A stretch of 64,000 nucleotides of DNA, taken from JAADHX01 sp964569385 (GTDB lineage: Bacteria; Actinomycetota; Acidimicrobiia; Acidimicrobiales; Poriferisodalaceae). This document shows positions 15,155 to 23,369 of the stretch, piece by piece. Where the stretch lies: contig CAZMUM010000012.1 of the NCBI GenBank assembly GCA_964569385.1, positions 1-64,000 on the forward strand, written 5' to 3'. A model generated the notes under the pieces. That model was not told the origin of the DNA, did no database searches, and saw nothing but the letters and a program-made list of their open reading frames with translations. Made by a program: the position numbers and the translations under genes. Within the stretch, counting starts at the first letter, position 1. Each line of letters starts with the position of its first letter.

Positions 15155-16724
15155 GGGCATTCGTCGAAGCGTCGTGGGTCAGGTTTGCCTCGTCAGCCAC
15201 AATTTCGGCGGCGATGGCAGTAGCCAGAACCTTCCCAAGCTCGACCCCCCACTGGTCGAAGCTGTTGATGCCCCACACCGTGCCCTGCGTGAAAACCTTG
15301 TGTTCGTAGAACGCGATTAACTGGCCAAGCACCGACGGCGTGAGGGCGTCGGCCATGATCACGGTGCTCGGCCGATTGCCAGGGAACGAACGATGGGGTT
15401 CGTCGGACGCCTTTCCAAAGGCGAGTGCTTCGGCCTGGGCGAACATGTTGGCCATCAACAGGTCGTGCTGCGATGCGTCGTCGCCTCGACGAAGATCGGC
15501 GGCCGGGCGCGTGAACCCTATGAAGTCGCTCGGTATGACTGTCGTACCCTGGTGAATCAGCTGGTAGAACGCGTGCTGGCCATTGGTGCCGGGTTCGCCC
15601 CAAACCACGGGCCCGGTGTCGTAGTCGACGGCCGATCCGTCGAGGCGCATCTGCTTTCCGTTGCTCTCCATATCGAGTTGCTGGAGGTAGGCCGGGAAGC
15701 GGTCGAGGTACTGGCTGTAGGGCAGCACGGCGAGCGACGGCATGTTTAAGAAGTTGCGATTCCAGATGCCGATTAGGCCAGCCATCACCGGCCCGTTGTG
15801 GTGGAAAGGAGCGGTGGCCATATGGTCATCTATGAGGTGAAAGCCGTCGAGCATCTCGCGGAACCGCTCGGGACCGATGGCGATCATGAGGCTTAGCCCA
15901 ATGGCACTGTCAAGTGAGTAGCGGCCTCCGACCCAATCCCAGAAGCCGAACATGTTCTTGGTGTCGATGCCGAATTGAGCCACCTTCTCGGCGTTGGTCG
16001 ATAGCGCCGCAAAGTGATTCGAAACAGCAGCGTCGTCGCCAAGGGTGTCAAGTAGCCACGTTCGGGCCGCGGTTGCGTTCGAAATCGTCTCGACGGTTGT
16101 AAACGTCTTGGACGCCACCAGAAATAGGGTGGTCTCAGGGTCGAGGCCTTTAAGTGCCGCCAGTAGGTGCGTCGGATCGACGTTGGACACGAAGCGGCAC
16201 TCGATGTGGGGGTGATGGAACTCGCCGAGCGCCCGATAGGCCATGTAGGGGCCAAGGTCGGAGCCGCCGATGCCGATGTTGACCACGGTTGCGATGCGTT
16301 TCCCGGTGAAACCGGTCCACTCGCCGTTGCGTACTCGATTGGCCATCGAGCCCATTGCGTCGAGCACACCGTGAACATCGGCCGAGACATCTTGGCCATC
16401 GACCCGGCGGTTCTGGTTGGCCGGTTCGCGCAAGGCCGTGTGGAGAACAGCGCGGTCCTCACTCGAGTTGATGTGCACACCTTCGCGCATCTCGGCGAAA
16501 CGACGTCCGACCCCGGCCGTTTCGGCCAGATTCGTCAACATCTGCACTGTGAGCGTGTCGACCAACTGCTTCGACATGTCGATAGTCAGGTCTCCGGCGC
16601 TTATGGTTAGAGCCGCCACTCGATCTGGTTCGTTTTCGAATAGGGCACGAAGTGTGGGTTGGCTGTTTCGGGCCTGCTGCTTGAGAGCGAGCCAGGCTTC
16701 CGATGACGAGATTGAGTTAGACAC
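15120..16724 (-). CDS. pgi: Glucose-6-phosphate isomerase
   Basis: This 534-residue PGI interconverts glucose-6-phosphate and fructose-6-phosphate. Family signatures are GIGGSDLGPYMAYRAL, LFLVASKTFTTVET and GINSFDQWGVELGKVLA. The catalytic Glu lies in VVWGEPGTNGQHAFYQ. It starts with GTG at 16724 and ends 35 bp inside the convergent LigD-Pol gene. A short duplicated piece of the SDR gene lies just upstream at 16742-16811. Confidence 0.95.
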   Translation of the reverse strand: MSNSISSSEAWLALKQQARNSQPTLRALFENEPDRVAALTISAGDLTIDMSKQLVDTLTVQMLTNLAETAGVGRRFAEMREGVHINSSEDRAVLHTALREPANQNRRVDGQDVSADVHGVLDAMGSMANRVRNGEWTGFTGKRIATVVNIGIGGSDLGPYMAYRALGEFHHPHIECRFVSNVDPTHLLAALKGLDPETTLFLVASKTFTTVETISNATAARTWLLDTLGDDAAVSNHFAALSTNAEKVAQFGIDTKNMFGFWDWVGGRYSLDSAIGLSLMIAIGPERFREMLDGFHLIDDHMATAPFHHNGPVMAGLIGIWNRNFLNMPSLAVLPYSQYLDRFPAYLQQLDMESNGKQMRLDGSAVDYDTGPVVWGEPGTNGQHAFYQLIHQGTTVIPSDFIGFTRPAADLRRGDDASQHDLLMANMFAQAEALAFGKASDEPHRSFPGNRPSTVIMADALTPSVLGQLIAFYEHKVFTQGTVWGINSFDQWGVELGKVLATAIAAEIVADEANLTHDASTNALIERYRAARQR

Positions 16725-16741
16725 GCCTCCGAACGTAGCGC

Positions 16742-16811
16742 GATCTAAGGTGGGCCCGCGTCAGACAATCGACTTGTTCCAATCACCGGAGCTAGCCGCG
16801 GTATCGGCGCA
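16742..16811 (+). repeat. Duplicated 5' end of the SDR gene (direct repeat of 18505-18573)
   Basis: This ~70-bp stretch closely matches the leader and first codons of the SDR gene at 18505-18573. Both contain AAGGTGG, then GTCAGA.AATCGA.TTGTTC, then the TGASRGIG-coding segment AATCACCGGAGC. Here the frame reads VPITGASRGIGA and then breaks off. The copies are about 1.76 kb apart in the same orientation and bracket the MFS and SixA-like genes. Confidence 0.75.
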
Positions 16812-16830
16812 ACGCGCCACTGCAAGGGAT

Positions 16831-18012
16831 CTACGCCTCCGAACTGATTCGCGATCCGGTGGCGATGGCGAGCAGCGCTACTGGCAGCATCCAGGCCAGG
16901 GCGATCCGGATGTCGCCGACGAACTCGCCGAGCGCGCCGACCGCTGGTTGAGCCGCTGCGGTCATCAGGCCCGACACCCCGAAGACCACACCGGTAGCCG
17001 CACCGGTCTGAGTCGACGGCACCTGCTGACTTGCCAGAGCCAAGCCCACGGGGAAGAGGCTGAATGAGAAGAACGAGATTCCGGCAATGGCAAGGAGCGA
17101 AACCGCACCGCTCGAGATCGCAAAGATGGCCACGCAGGCTGTAATCGCTGAAGTTGAGAGCAGGAAGACGTTACGGCCGCCGATTCGATCGAACGCCCAC
17201 CCGCCGAGCGGCTGAGCGACGGCGCCACCCACCAGGATCAACGTCAGCATCAGCCCGGCACGAGTTTCGGTCCAATCCTCGTCGACCAGCATCTTCACGA
17301 AGAATGTGACAAAACTGCGGCCAACGATGTTGACCATGCCAAACGCGACGGCTACGAGAATGAGCTGCCGCGACAGTGCCCCGCGGAGCGTTACGCCAGG
17401 GGCCGGTGTCGTTTCGTCCAGCCTGGCTTGCAACACGACCGCAGCGACTAGCAGCGGTACCGCAATCAGTGCCATGGCGATTCGCCAGTCGAAGGCGGCC
17501 ACGAGCAGCACCGCTACGGCTGGCGCGAGAAAGTGGCCGGCGGAGCCACCCCAGCCGTGAATTCCGAGCATGCGACCGCGTTGTTTCGGGTGCGCGATCA
17601 CGATGAACGCGTTGGCCTGGGGATGATAGGTGGCGGCCCCGAGTCCGCACAGCAGACTGACCGCGACGATGAACCAAAACGTAGGAGCTATGGCCATCGC
17701 CAGAAAGCCCGCTGCTCCGACCGCGAACCCGGTCACCAGCACGAACCGTCGCCGTCCCAACCGGTCGGCCGTGTTTCCGATGAGCGGTTGCAGCACGCCT
17801 GAGAGCAGAATGAAAGCGAACGAAAGTATGCCGAGTTCGGTGTAGTTGAGGTCGAACTCGTCAGCAACGAATGGCAGGAACGCTGGCAGGATCGTCGAAT
17901 AGAGGTCGTTGATCAGGTGCACCCCGACTAGGGTCACCATGATCGACTTCGGCGCTGTTCGGGCCGCGTCGGCAGACCTCCGGCGAGTGCTGCCGTCGTC
18001 GACGGGCCTCAA
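16831..18012 (-). CDS. MFS transporter, fosmidomycin-resistance-like
   Basis: This 393-residue protein has about twelve hydrophobic segments. It contains VTLVGVHLINDLYSTILPAF and NTADRLGRRRFVL between TM2 and TM3, then YHPQANAFIVIAHPKQRGRM. HxINDxYxxxLPxFLP is typical of the Fsr-like MFS branch. The substrate is unknown. Its start overlaps the end of the SixA-like gene by 4 bp, so the two are co-transcribed. Both lie between two copies of a short SDR-derived direct repeat. Confidence 0.85.
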   Translation of the reverse strand: MRPVDDGSTRRRSADAARTAPKSIMVTLVGVHLINDLYSTILPAFLPFVADEFDLNYTELGILSFAFILLSGVLQPLIGNTADRLGRRRFVLVTGFAVGAAGFLAMAIAPTFWFIVAVSLLCGLGAATYHPQANAFIVIAHPKQRGRMLGIHGWGGSAGHFLAPAVAVLLVAAFDWRIAMALIAVPLLVAAVVLQARLDETTPAPGVTLRGALSRQLILVAVAFGMVNIVGRSFVTFFVKMLVDEDWTETRAGLMLTLILVGGAVAQPLGGWAFDRIGGRNVFLLSTSAITACVAIFAISSGAVSLLAIAGISFFSFSLFPVGLALASQQVPSTQTGAATGVVFGVSGLMTAAAQPAVGALGEFVGDIRIALAWMLPVALLAIATGSRISSEA

Positions 18013-18401
18013 CTATCCAGCTCCGCTGGACGGGTCAGCGAGATCAGGCTCGACGTGCCTGGGGCAACGTCGGGCCATGGGCGATCGAAAGAGAAGCGGG
18101 CGATCGCCGCCGTGGTCATCAGTTTCCCGTCGCCGGTTCGTGTTGCTGAGTCTGCCGAGAGGCACTGGACCAGACTATCAAACCCCGGATTGTGACCACA
18201 GATGAGAACGCGCGGCTCGGTCTGCTCTCGAACCGCGGCCGACGACACACCGCGATCGGGTTCGAGGTCGTAGGAATCTAGCCACGCTGTCATCATGTTG
18301 GCGACCCGCTGACCGCGCCTCGAAAGGGGTCGGTCGAAGTCCGGCAGCGAGGATGAACCCCAGTCGGACTTTGCGTGTCGCATAATCAAGAGCTCGACCA
18401 T
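18009..18401 (-). CDS. SixA-like histidine phosphatase with internal deletion
   Basis: From MVELLIMRHAKSDWGSSSLP the protein shows the phosphatase RHA motif, DFDRPLSRRGQRVA and the second catalytic His in LICGHNPGFDSLV. Between SSAAVREQTE and PRVLICGHNPG about 45-50 residues normally present in SixA proteins are missing, in frame. It is only ~130 aa against a usual 160-175. The start at 18401 is where the family begins; the frame remains open upstream. The missing middle carries residues that shape the active site, so activity is doubtful. Confidence 0.65.
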   Translation of the reverse strand: MVELLIMRHAKSDWGSSSLPDFDRPLSRRGQRVANMMTAWLDSYDLEPDRGVSSAAVREQTEPRVLICGHNPGFDSLVQCLSADSATRTGDGKLMTTAAIARFSFDRPWPDVAPGTSSLISLTRPAELDS

Positions 18402-18519
18402 TCGCACATGGTTCCACACGCTCGCGCTGCGCAACAACGCCCTCTCGAGCCCGTAGACGTGACAGAGAGCGAAGGATGACCCGATCGGATGGCGCATGAG
18501 ATTCGATTTAAGGTGGCAG

Positions 18520-19263
18520 GTGTCAGAGAATCGAGTTGTTCTAATCACCGGAGCGAGCCGTGGTATCGGCGCGGCGACAGCGAAGCTGGCCGCGAAGCGA
18601 GGCTGGGACGTTGCGCTCAACTACCTGTCGAACGCCGATGCGGCCGATTCGGTAGCGGCTTCGTGTCGATCCGAAGGTGTCGATGTTCTCGTGGTTCGCG
18701 CCGACGTTGCCGACGAGGTGGCGGTTGTTGAGATGTTCGTCGAGGTCGCTGAGCACTTCGGTCGGCTCGATGCTCTGGTCAACAACGCGGCCATCCTCGG
18801 CGTTCAAGGAACGTTCGACAGCTTCGACGGCGACCGTCTCCGGGCGGTAGTGAATACGAACGTGTTGGGAGCCATGTATGTGGCCAGGGAAGCACTGCGG
18901 CTCATGATTTCGGCCCAGTCTGGTGTGATCGTCAATGTCGGGTCGCGGGCCTCGACTATTGGTTCGGCGAACGAATACGTCGACTACGCCGCCACCAAGG
19001 GTGCCATGGACACCCTGACGACTGGCCTCTCGGTCGAAGCTGGGCCCCACGGCATACGGGTCAACTGTGTGCGACCTGGCCTAATCCGGACCGACATGCA
19101 CGCATCTGGTGGCGAACCCGGTCGGGTCGATCGTCTTGAGAGTGTTGTCCCCATGCGTAGAGGCGGCAAAGCCGGCGAGGTGGCCGCCGCCATCGTGTGG
19201 CTCATGTCTGACGAAGCAAGTTATGTGTCTGGAGCGATGATCGACGTCTCTGGCGGCCGTTAG
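18520..19263 (+). CDS. SDR family oxidoreductase (FabG-like)
   Basis: This ~247-residue classical short-chain dehydrogenase has the nucleotide motif VLITGASRGIGAATA and VNNAAILG. Catalytic Ser lies in VNVGSRAS, and Tyr/Lys in YVDYAATKGAMDTL. The C-terminal part is IRVNCVRPGLIRTDM. The GTG at 18520 is chosen because AAGG lies 6 bp upstream. An ATG at 18496 would add eight residues. It is convergent with the ABC ATPase gene. The substrate is unknown. Its 5' end is duplicated at 16742. Confidence 0.85.
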   Translation: MSENRVVLITGASRGIGAATAKLAAKRGWDVALNYLSNADAADSVAASCRSEGVDVLVVRADVADEVAVVEMFVEVAEHFGRLDALVNNAAILGVQGTFDSFDGDRLRAVVNTNVLGAMYVAREALRLMISAQSGVIVNVGSRASTIGSANEYVDYAATKGAMDTLTTGLSVEAGPHGIRVNCVRPGLIRTDMHASGGEPGRVDRLESVVPMRRGGKAGEVAAAIVWLMSDEASYVSGAMIDVSGGR

Positions 19264-20306
19264 GTTGGCTGCGGCCAGGCCATGGCCAAAATGCCGTCGT
19301 GACCGACCGATACTTTGGCGCCTGACTGGTGTACCGGTTCGCCGGTGACCCGCACCGCGACTTTAGTGTCACCGACACGGATCCCGTATCGAGTGTCGTG
19401 GCCGTAGTACTCGATGGTTTCGACGACGGCGTCGCCTCCGGCGCTAACGGTGAGGTTCTCTGGCCGAACCAGCACGTCTACCGGCCCGGTTAGTGAACTT
19501 ACGATTGGTACCCGACCTATACCGGTTTCGGCATAGGAAGCTCCGGCGTCTCCTGAGATCACATTGGCGTCGCCCACAAACTTTCCGACCCACGGCGATG
19601 CTGGGGTTAGATATAACTCCGACGGTGTTCCGTGTTGTTCGAGGATGCCGGCTCGCAACACTGCGACCCGATCGCCCATGACGAAGGCTTCGTCCTGGTC
19701 ATGGGTCACAAAAACTGCGGTAACGCCGACCTCGCGCAAGAGGCTGCGAACTTCGACTCGCAGCGTGACTCGCAAAGCAACATCGAGGCCCGAGAATGGT
19801 TCGTCTAACAACAATACCTTCGGTGCCGGGGCGAGGGCTCTAGCCAAGGCCACCCGCTGTTGCTGTCCGCCTGATAGCTGAGTCGGCATACGCTCGCCGA
19901 GCCCTTCTAGGCCGACGAGTTCGAGCATTTCGTCGGGACGGGTGCCGCTGCGTTCGGATTTCGGAAGCCCGAAGGCAACGTTCTTGCTGACGTTCAGGTG
20001 CGGAAAGAGTGCGCCATCCTGGAAAACCATGCCGATGCCGCGCCGTTCTGGTGGTGTCCAAACCGACGGACCCGATATTGGAGCGCCGGCAACCGAAACC
20101 AAGCCCCCGGTTGGCCGCTCGAGCCCCGCAATACAGCGAAGGAGCGTGGTCTTACCGCAGCCGCTTGGGCCAAGCAGCGACACGACCTCGCCCGGCGCAA
20201 CCGAAAGCGACACATCGTGAAGAATCTCGGCGTCGCCGTAACTAGCGCAAAGCGCGTCGACAGAGAGGGATCGACCGTGGTCGCTCGCTGGAGGCTCCGA
20301 AGACAT
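19260..20306 (-). CDS. ABC transporter ATPase, FbpC/PotA type (orphan)
   Basis: This 348-residue ATPase has Walker A LLGPSGCGKTT and signature QLSGGQQQRVALARAL. Walker B is VLLLDEPFSGLD and the His switch lies in FVTHDQDEA. A C-terminal TOBE-like domain (~240-348) contains DVLVRPENLTV. This layout is typical of importers for iron, spermidine/putrescine, sulfate or molybdate. No permease or binding-protein gene lies beside it, so it is an orphan here and may serve a transporter encoded elsewhere. Confidence 0.85.
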   Translation of the reverse strand: MSSEPPASDHGRSLSVDALCASYGDAEILHDVSLSVAPGEVVSLLGPSGCGKTTLLRCIAGLERPTGGLVSVAGAPISGPSVWTPPERRGIGMVFQDGALFPHLNVSKNVAFGLPKSERSGTRPDEMLELVGLEGLGERMPTQLSGGQQQRVALARALAPAPKVLLLDEPFSGLDVALRVTLRVEVRSLLREVGVTAVFVTHDQDEAFVMGDRVAVLRAGILEQHGTPSELYLTPASPWVGKFVGDANVISGDAGASYAETGIGRVPIVSSLTGPVDVLVRPENLTVSAGGDAVVETIEYYGHDTRYGIRVGDTKVAVRVTGEPVHQSGAKVSVGHDGILAMAWPQPT

Positions 20307-20347
20307 GGGTTAGAGCGTACCGATTATGCGGCTGTTCGAGATCAGCC

Positions 20348-20725
20348 TCACGGGTAGATCAGCTCGACGTGTCGTCCCGATGTGGCGGCGAGTCGCCCGA
20401 GGTCGTCGTGGTCTGAGGTGACGATCTCGTCACCGTCTTGGCTGAGGAGGATGACGGCTGCGTCGACCACATCGGACATTCCTGCTGCGCCGAGCAACCG
20501 TCCGGCTTCTTTACCCATGAGCTCGTCGATGGGTCGGATGTCGATACCCGCCAGAGCCTGCGAGAGGCGGGCTTGGCGGGGTCCTCCTCGCCAAACCTGG
20601 CCAAGGACGGCACCGTGTGTCAGTGGCAATTCGCCGTCGACTTGTGCAGCCTTCAAACGAACCCACATCTGACGCTCGTTCCGCTCGATGGCAATGAGCG
20701 CCCCGGTGTCAAGAACGAGGCTCAC
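20348..20725 (-). CDS. PIN-domain toxin (VapC family), pair 1
   Basis: This 125-residue PIN-domain ribonuclease has acidic residues in LDTGALIAIER (Asp6), MSDVVDAAV and VTSDHDDL. It also has GQVWRGGPRQARLSQAL, a block shared with the second VapC-like protein at 61898-62278. It overlaps the upstream antitoxin gene by 4 bp (ATGA). The expected role is a toxin that cleaves RNA when its antitoxin is lost. Confidence 0.85.
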   Translation of the reverse strand: MSLVLDTGALIAIERNERQMWVRLKAAQVDGELPLTHGAVLGQVWRGGPRQARLSQALAGIDIRPIDELMGKEAGRLLGAAGMSDVVDAAVILLSQDGDEIVTSDHDDLGRLAATSGRHVELIYP

Positions 20726-21024
20726 GCTGACTGAGCCGCGTCGTCGGCAGTGAGCCGTTGTCCCCGAACGACCGTTGCTCGTTCACGGTCGAGCCGCCTC
20801 TGCGTCTCGATTTCGGTGGCCGTGATCTGGCCGAACTCATCCTCGAAGTCGGCGATAGCTTCTGCTAAGAGCCGGAGTTTGTGATCGCGGTGAACCTTCT
20901 CCTCGAGTGCCGCGTTGACCCAACCACTCACCGAATCCACCTCGCCAGACGCGACCGCTTCCTGACCTGCTCGAACTAGCTTCGGATCGACGGTGACGGT
21001 CAACCGCTGCTTTTTGCTGCTCAT
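20722..21024 (-). CDS. Antitoxin of VapC pair 1 (RHH-like, apparently leaderless)
   Basis: This 100-residue protein begins MSSKKQRLTVTVDPKLVRAG, an N-terminal strand-helix of RHH type. A charged C-terminal half would wrap the toxin. The -10-like TACAAT lies at 21031-21036 on the minus strand, 6 nt before the ATG, so transcription likely begins at or next to the start codon. A perfect palindrome upstream probably serves as the operator for autorepression. Confidence 0.8.
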   Translation of the reverse strand: MSSKKQRLTVTVDPKLVRAGQEAVASGEVDSVSGWVNAALEEKVHRDHKLRLLAEAIADFEDEFGQITATEIETQRRLDRERATVVRGQRLTADDAAQSA

Positions 21025-21030
21025 ATACCT

Positions 21031-21036
21031 ATTGTA
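21031..21036 (-). promoter_or_regulatory. -10 element of the VapBC-1 operon
   Basis: TACAAT on the minus strand sits 6 nt before the antitoxin ATG, so the start site should fall on or near the first codon (a leaderless transcript). No good -35 hexamer is visible; its place is occupied by the palindrome. Confidence 0.55.
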
Positions 21037-21040
21037 ACAA

Positions 21041-21062
21041 AAGTATGCGTATCCGCATACTT
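21041..21062. promoter_or_regulatory. Palindromic operator of the VapBC-1 operon
   Basis: AAGTATGCG-TATC-CGCATACTT is a perfect 9-bp inverted repeat with a 4-bp centre. It covers the expected -35 region of the toxin-antitoxin promoter. This is the usual place for autorepression by a VapB-type antitoxin complex. Confidence 0.75.
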
Positions 21063-21118
21063 AGTACTGCCGCTGCACCGCACCGACAGCAACCTCGGGT
21101 TCTCGGACGCCGCGGGTG

Positions 21119-22267
21119 TTAGCTGCGGCAGGCTTCTAGCCGTGCCGGTAGCTGGAGCAGCTGTTCGTCATCGAGGTTGGCGAAGCTGAATCGCACCATT
21201 GACTCGTCGGTGCTGGTGAACGCCGTTCCCGGAATGGCGAGCACGTCTTGTTCGATGATCAGACGCTCGACGGCGTCGTTAGATCCAAAAAATCGCGATG
21301 GGGCCTTGACCCAGCCGAAATAGGCACCTGACGACACGAGCCTGAACCCGCCCGGGGCGGTGGCCATCAGCTCGACGAAGGTTCGTTCGCGCTCCTGTAC
21401 CTGCTGTCGTTGCTCGGCTCGCCACTCTTGGGCATGTAACAACCCGGCGATGGCTGCCTCCTGACCGATTCGAGGGGCACAGATGGCCACACAATCGAGC
21501 AGTTTCATGATCTCGTTTAGCAGTGCTGGCGAACCTACGACGGCCCCGACCCGATACCCAGGCAAAGCCAGATCCTTCGAGAAGCTGTGGAGGGTCACGA
21601 CTTGGTCGCGCCAGTTGGGACGCGAGTACAGCGCATGCGATCGCTCGGTGGTTGGACGGAACGAGCGGTAGGTTTCGTCGAGAATCAGCACGATGTTTCG
21701 TTCTGCGGCGAGGTCGGCGAGGCTCTCCAACTCCGTTGCCGAGATGGTGGTACCCGTGGGGTTTCCGGGGCTGACGATCACCATAAAGCGGGTTCGGTCG
21801 GTGATGGCGGCCGCGAATCGGTCTGGTGTGTGAGGGCCAGCGATCGGTACCGCGACGGTACCGTCGAGGCGGAGCCACATGTCGTGGTTGAAGTAGAAGG
21901 GTTCCTGGATGAGGGCTACGTCGCCAGGTTCGGCAAGCGCCGAGGCCGTCAGGCAAAAGGCCTGATTGCAACCGGCGGTTATCAATACGTCGTCGGCGCA
22001 GACACCGTCGGTGCGATGGTCGGTCCGCAACTCGGTTGCGAATGCGTCGCGAAGAGTAGGCAATCCTTCTTGTGGGCAATATTGGGCCCCTGACGTGCTT
22101 CTGGCGATATCGGCGATGTGGTCAACCACAACCGGGGCCGGCGGATGGCTCGGCGCGGCTTGCGACATGTTGAGCAGCTCTTGGCGCCCGCTTCGTTTGT
22201 CGACTAGTGCTAGGGCAACGCCAATGGGCGAGTCGATTTGCGAGAGAGTTCTTGGGTTCAGCTTCAC
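21119..22267 (-). CDS. PLP-dependent aminotransferase, class I/II
   Basis: This 382-residue fold-type I aminotransferase contains YCPQEGLPTLRDAFATEL, LITAGCNQAFCL and VIVSPGNPTGT. LDETYRSFRP follows, and the PLP lysine is in SFSKDLALPGYRVGAVVG. The substrate pair is not evident. It is divergent from a quinone oxidoreductase gene, with only 20 bp between the two start codons. Confidence 0.88.
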   Translation of the reverse strand: MKLNPRTLSQIDSPIGVALALVDKRSGRQELLNMSQAAPSHPPAPVVVDHIADIARSTSGAQYCPQEGLPTLRDAFATELRTDHRTDGVCADDVLITAGCNQAFCLTASALAEPGDVALIQEPFYFNHDMWLRLDGTVAVPIAGPHTPDRFAAAITDRTRFMVIVSPGNPTGTTISATELESLADLAAERNIVLILDETYRSFRPTTERSHALYSRPNWRDQVVTLHSFSKDLALPGYRVGAVVGSPALLNEIMKLLDCVAICAPRIGQEAAIAGLLHAQEWRAEQRQQVQERERTFVELMATAPGGFRLVSSGAYFGWVKAPSRFFGSNDAVERLIIEQDVLAIPGTAFTSTDESMVRFSFANLDDEQLLQLPARLEACRS

Positions 22268-22287
22268 AGTTCAATAGTGTCTCGGTT

Positions 22288-23256
22288 ATGCGCGCAGTTC
22301 AGGTTTCTCATATTGGCGGTCCCGAAGTCCTTGAAGTGGTCGATATAGCCGACCCGACGGCCGGTCCTGGTCAGGTTGTAGTCGATGTCGCAGCAGCAGG
22401 AGTGAACTTCATCGATACTTACTGGCGCTCTGGTCTGTACCCGCTGCCGTTACCGTTTGTCGACGGTGCCGAGGCCGCAGGAGTAGTGAGCGAGGTTGGG
22501 GCCGGCGTCAACGATCTGGCCGTCGGCGACCGAGTGGCGTGGGCGTCGGGTATGGGCTCATACGCCGAGCGCGTGGCGATCGATTCGTCCGCCACAGTGC
22601 CAGTACCTGATGGTGTCGACCTCGAAACCGCCGCCGCGACGATGCTTCAAGGCCTCACTGCTCACTACCTTGCTGTGTCAACTCACGAGCTGAACGAGGG
22701 CGATCGTTGCCTTGTTCATGCAGCTGCGGGCGGGGTTGGGGCGCTGCTGGTGCAGATTGCAAAGATGCGTGGGGCTGAGGTGTTCGCCACGGTCGGGTCG
22801 GCCGAAAAGGTTGAAATCGCTGCCGCGGCTGGTGCTGATCATGTCATCAACTATCGCGACCACGATTTCGCCGATGCAGTCACCGAATTGATCGGGCCAA
22901 ACGCCGTCGACGTGGTCTACGACGGAGTCGGGGCCAGCACGTTCGACGCTTCGATTCGTCTGCTACGGCCCCGCGGCACGATGGTGACCTTCGGTAACGC
23001 GTCTGGGCCCGTCGACCCAGTATCGCCGTTGTTGCTGAACAGCCTGGGTTCACTGTTCTTGACTAGGCCAAAGCTGAACGACTACATAGCCACACCTGCC
23101 GAGTTGAAGGCCAGAACCGATGACCTGTTCGGCTGGATAGCCGACGGCAGCCTGAAGGTACGAGTCGGAGCCCGATACAGCCTGGCCGACGCCGCCGATG
23201 CGCACCGTGATCTCGAATCGCGCTCCACCATTGGCAAACTTCTGCTGATTCCGTAG
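22288..23256 (+). CDS. Zinc-free NADPH:quinone oxidoreductase, MDR superfamily
   Basis: This 322-residue protein begins MRAVQVSHIGGPEVLEVVD. It has the family blocks AGVNFIDTYWRSGLYPLPLP, VHAAAGGVGALLVQ and ADHVINYRD. No structural or catalytic zinc ligands are evident, so it fits the QOR/zeta-crystallin branch that reduces quinones or enones with NADPH. The ATG at 22288 is used; the longer frame lies in the divergent aminotransferase gene. Confidence 0.88.
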   Translation: MRAVQVSHIGGPEVLEVVDIADPTAGPGQVVVDVAAAGVNFIDTYWRSGLYPLPLPFVDGAEAAGVVSEVGAGVNDLAVGDRVAWASGMGSYAERVAIDSSATVPVPDGVDLETAAATMLQGLTAHYLAVSTHELNEGDRCLVHAAAGGVGALLVQIAKMRGAEVFATVGSAEKVEIAAAAGADHVINYRDHDFADAVTELIGPNAVDVVYDGVGASTFDASIRLLRPRGTMVTFGNASGPVDPVSPLLLNSLGSLFLTRPKLNDYIATPAELKARTDDLFGWIADGSLKVRVGARYSLADAADAHRDLESRSTIGKLLLIP

Positions 23257-23369
23257 AGGCCGAGCCATAGGCGAACGCCGTGGCCTGAGCGGCCCGGTGA
23301 GAGCGCAGCGAACCAAGAGCGGAAAGTAGTCCCGGACAAACACCCGACGCGCCTACTGCCTAACCCCGT

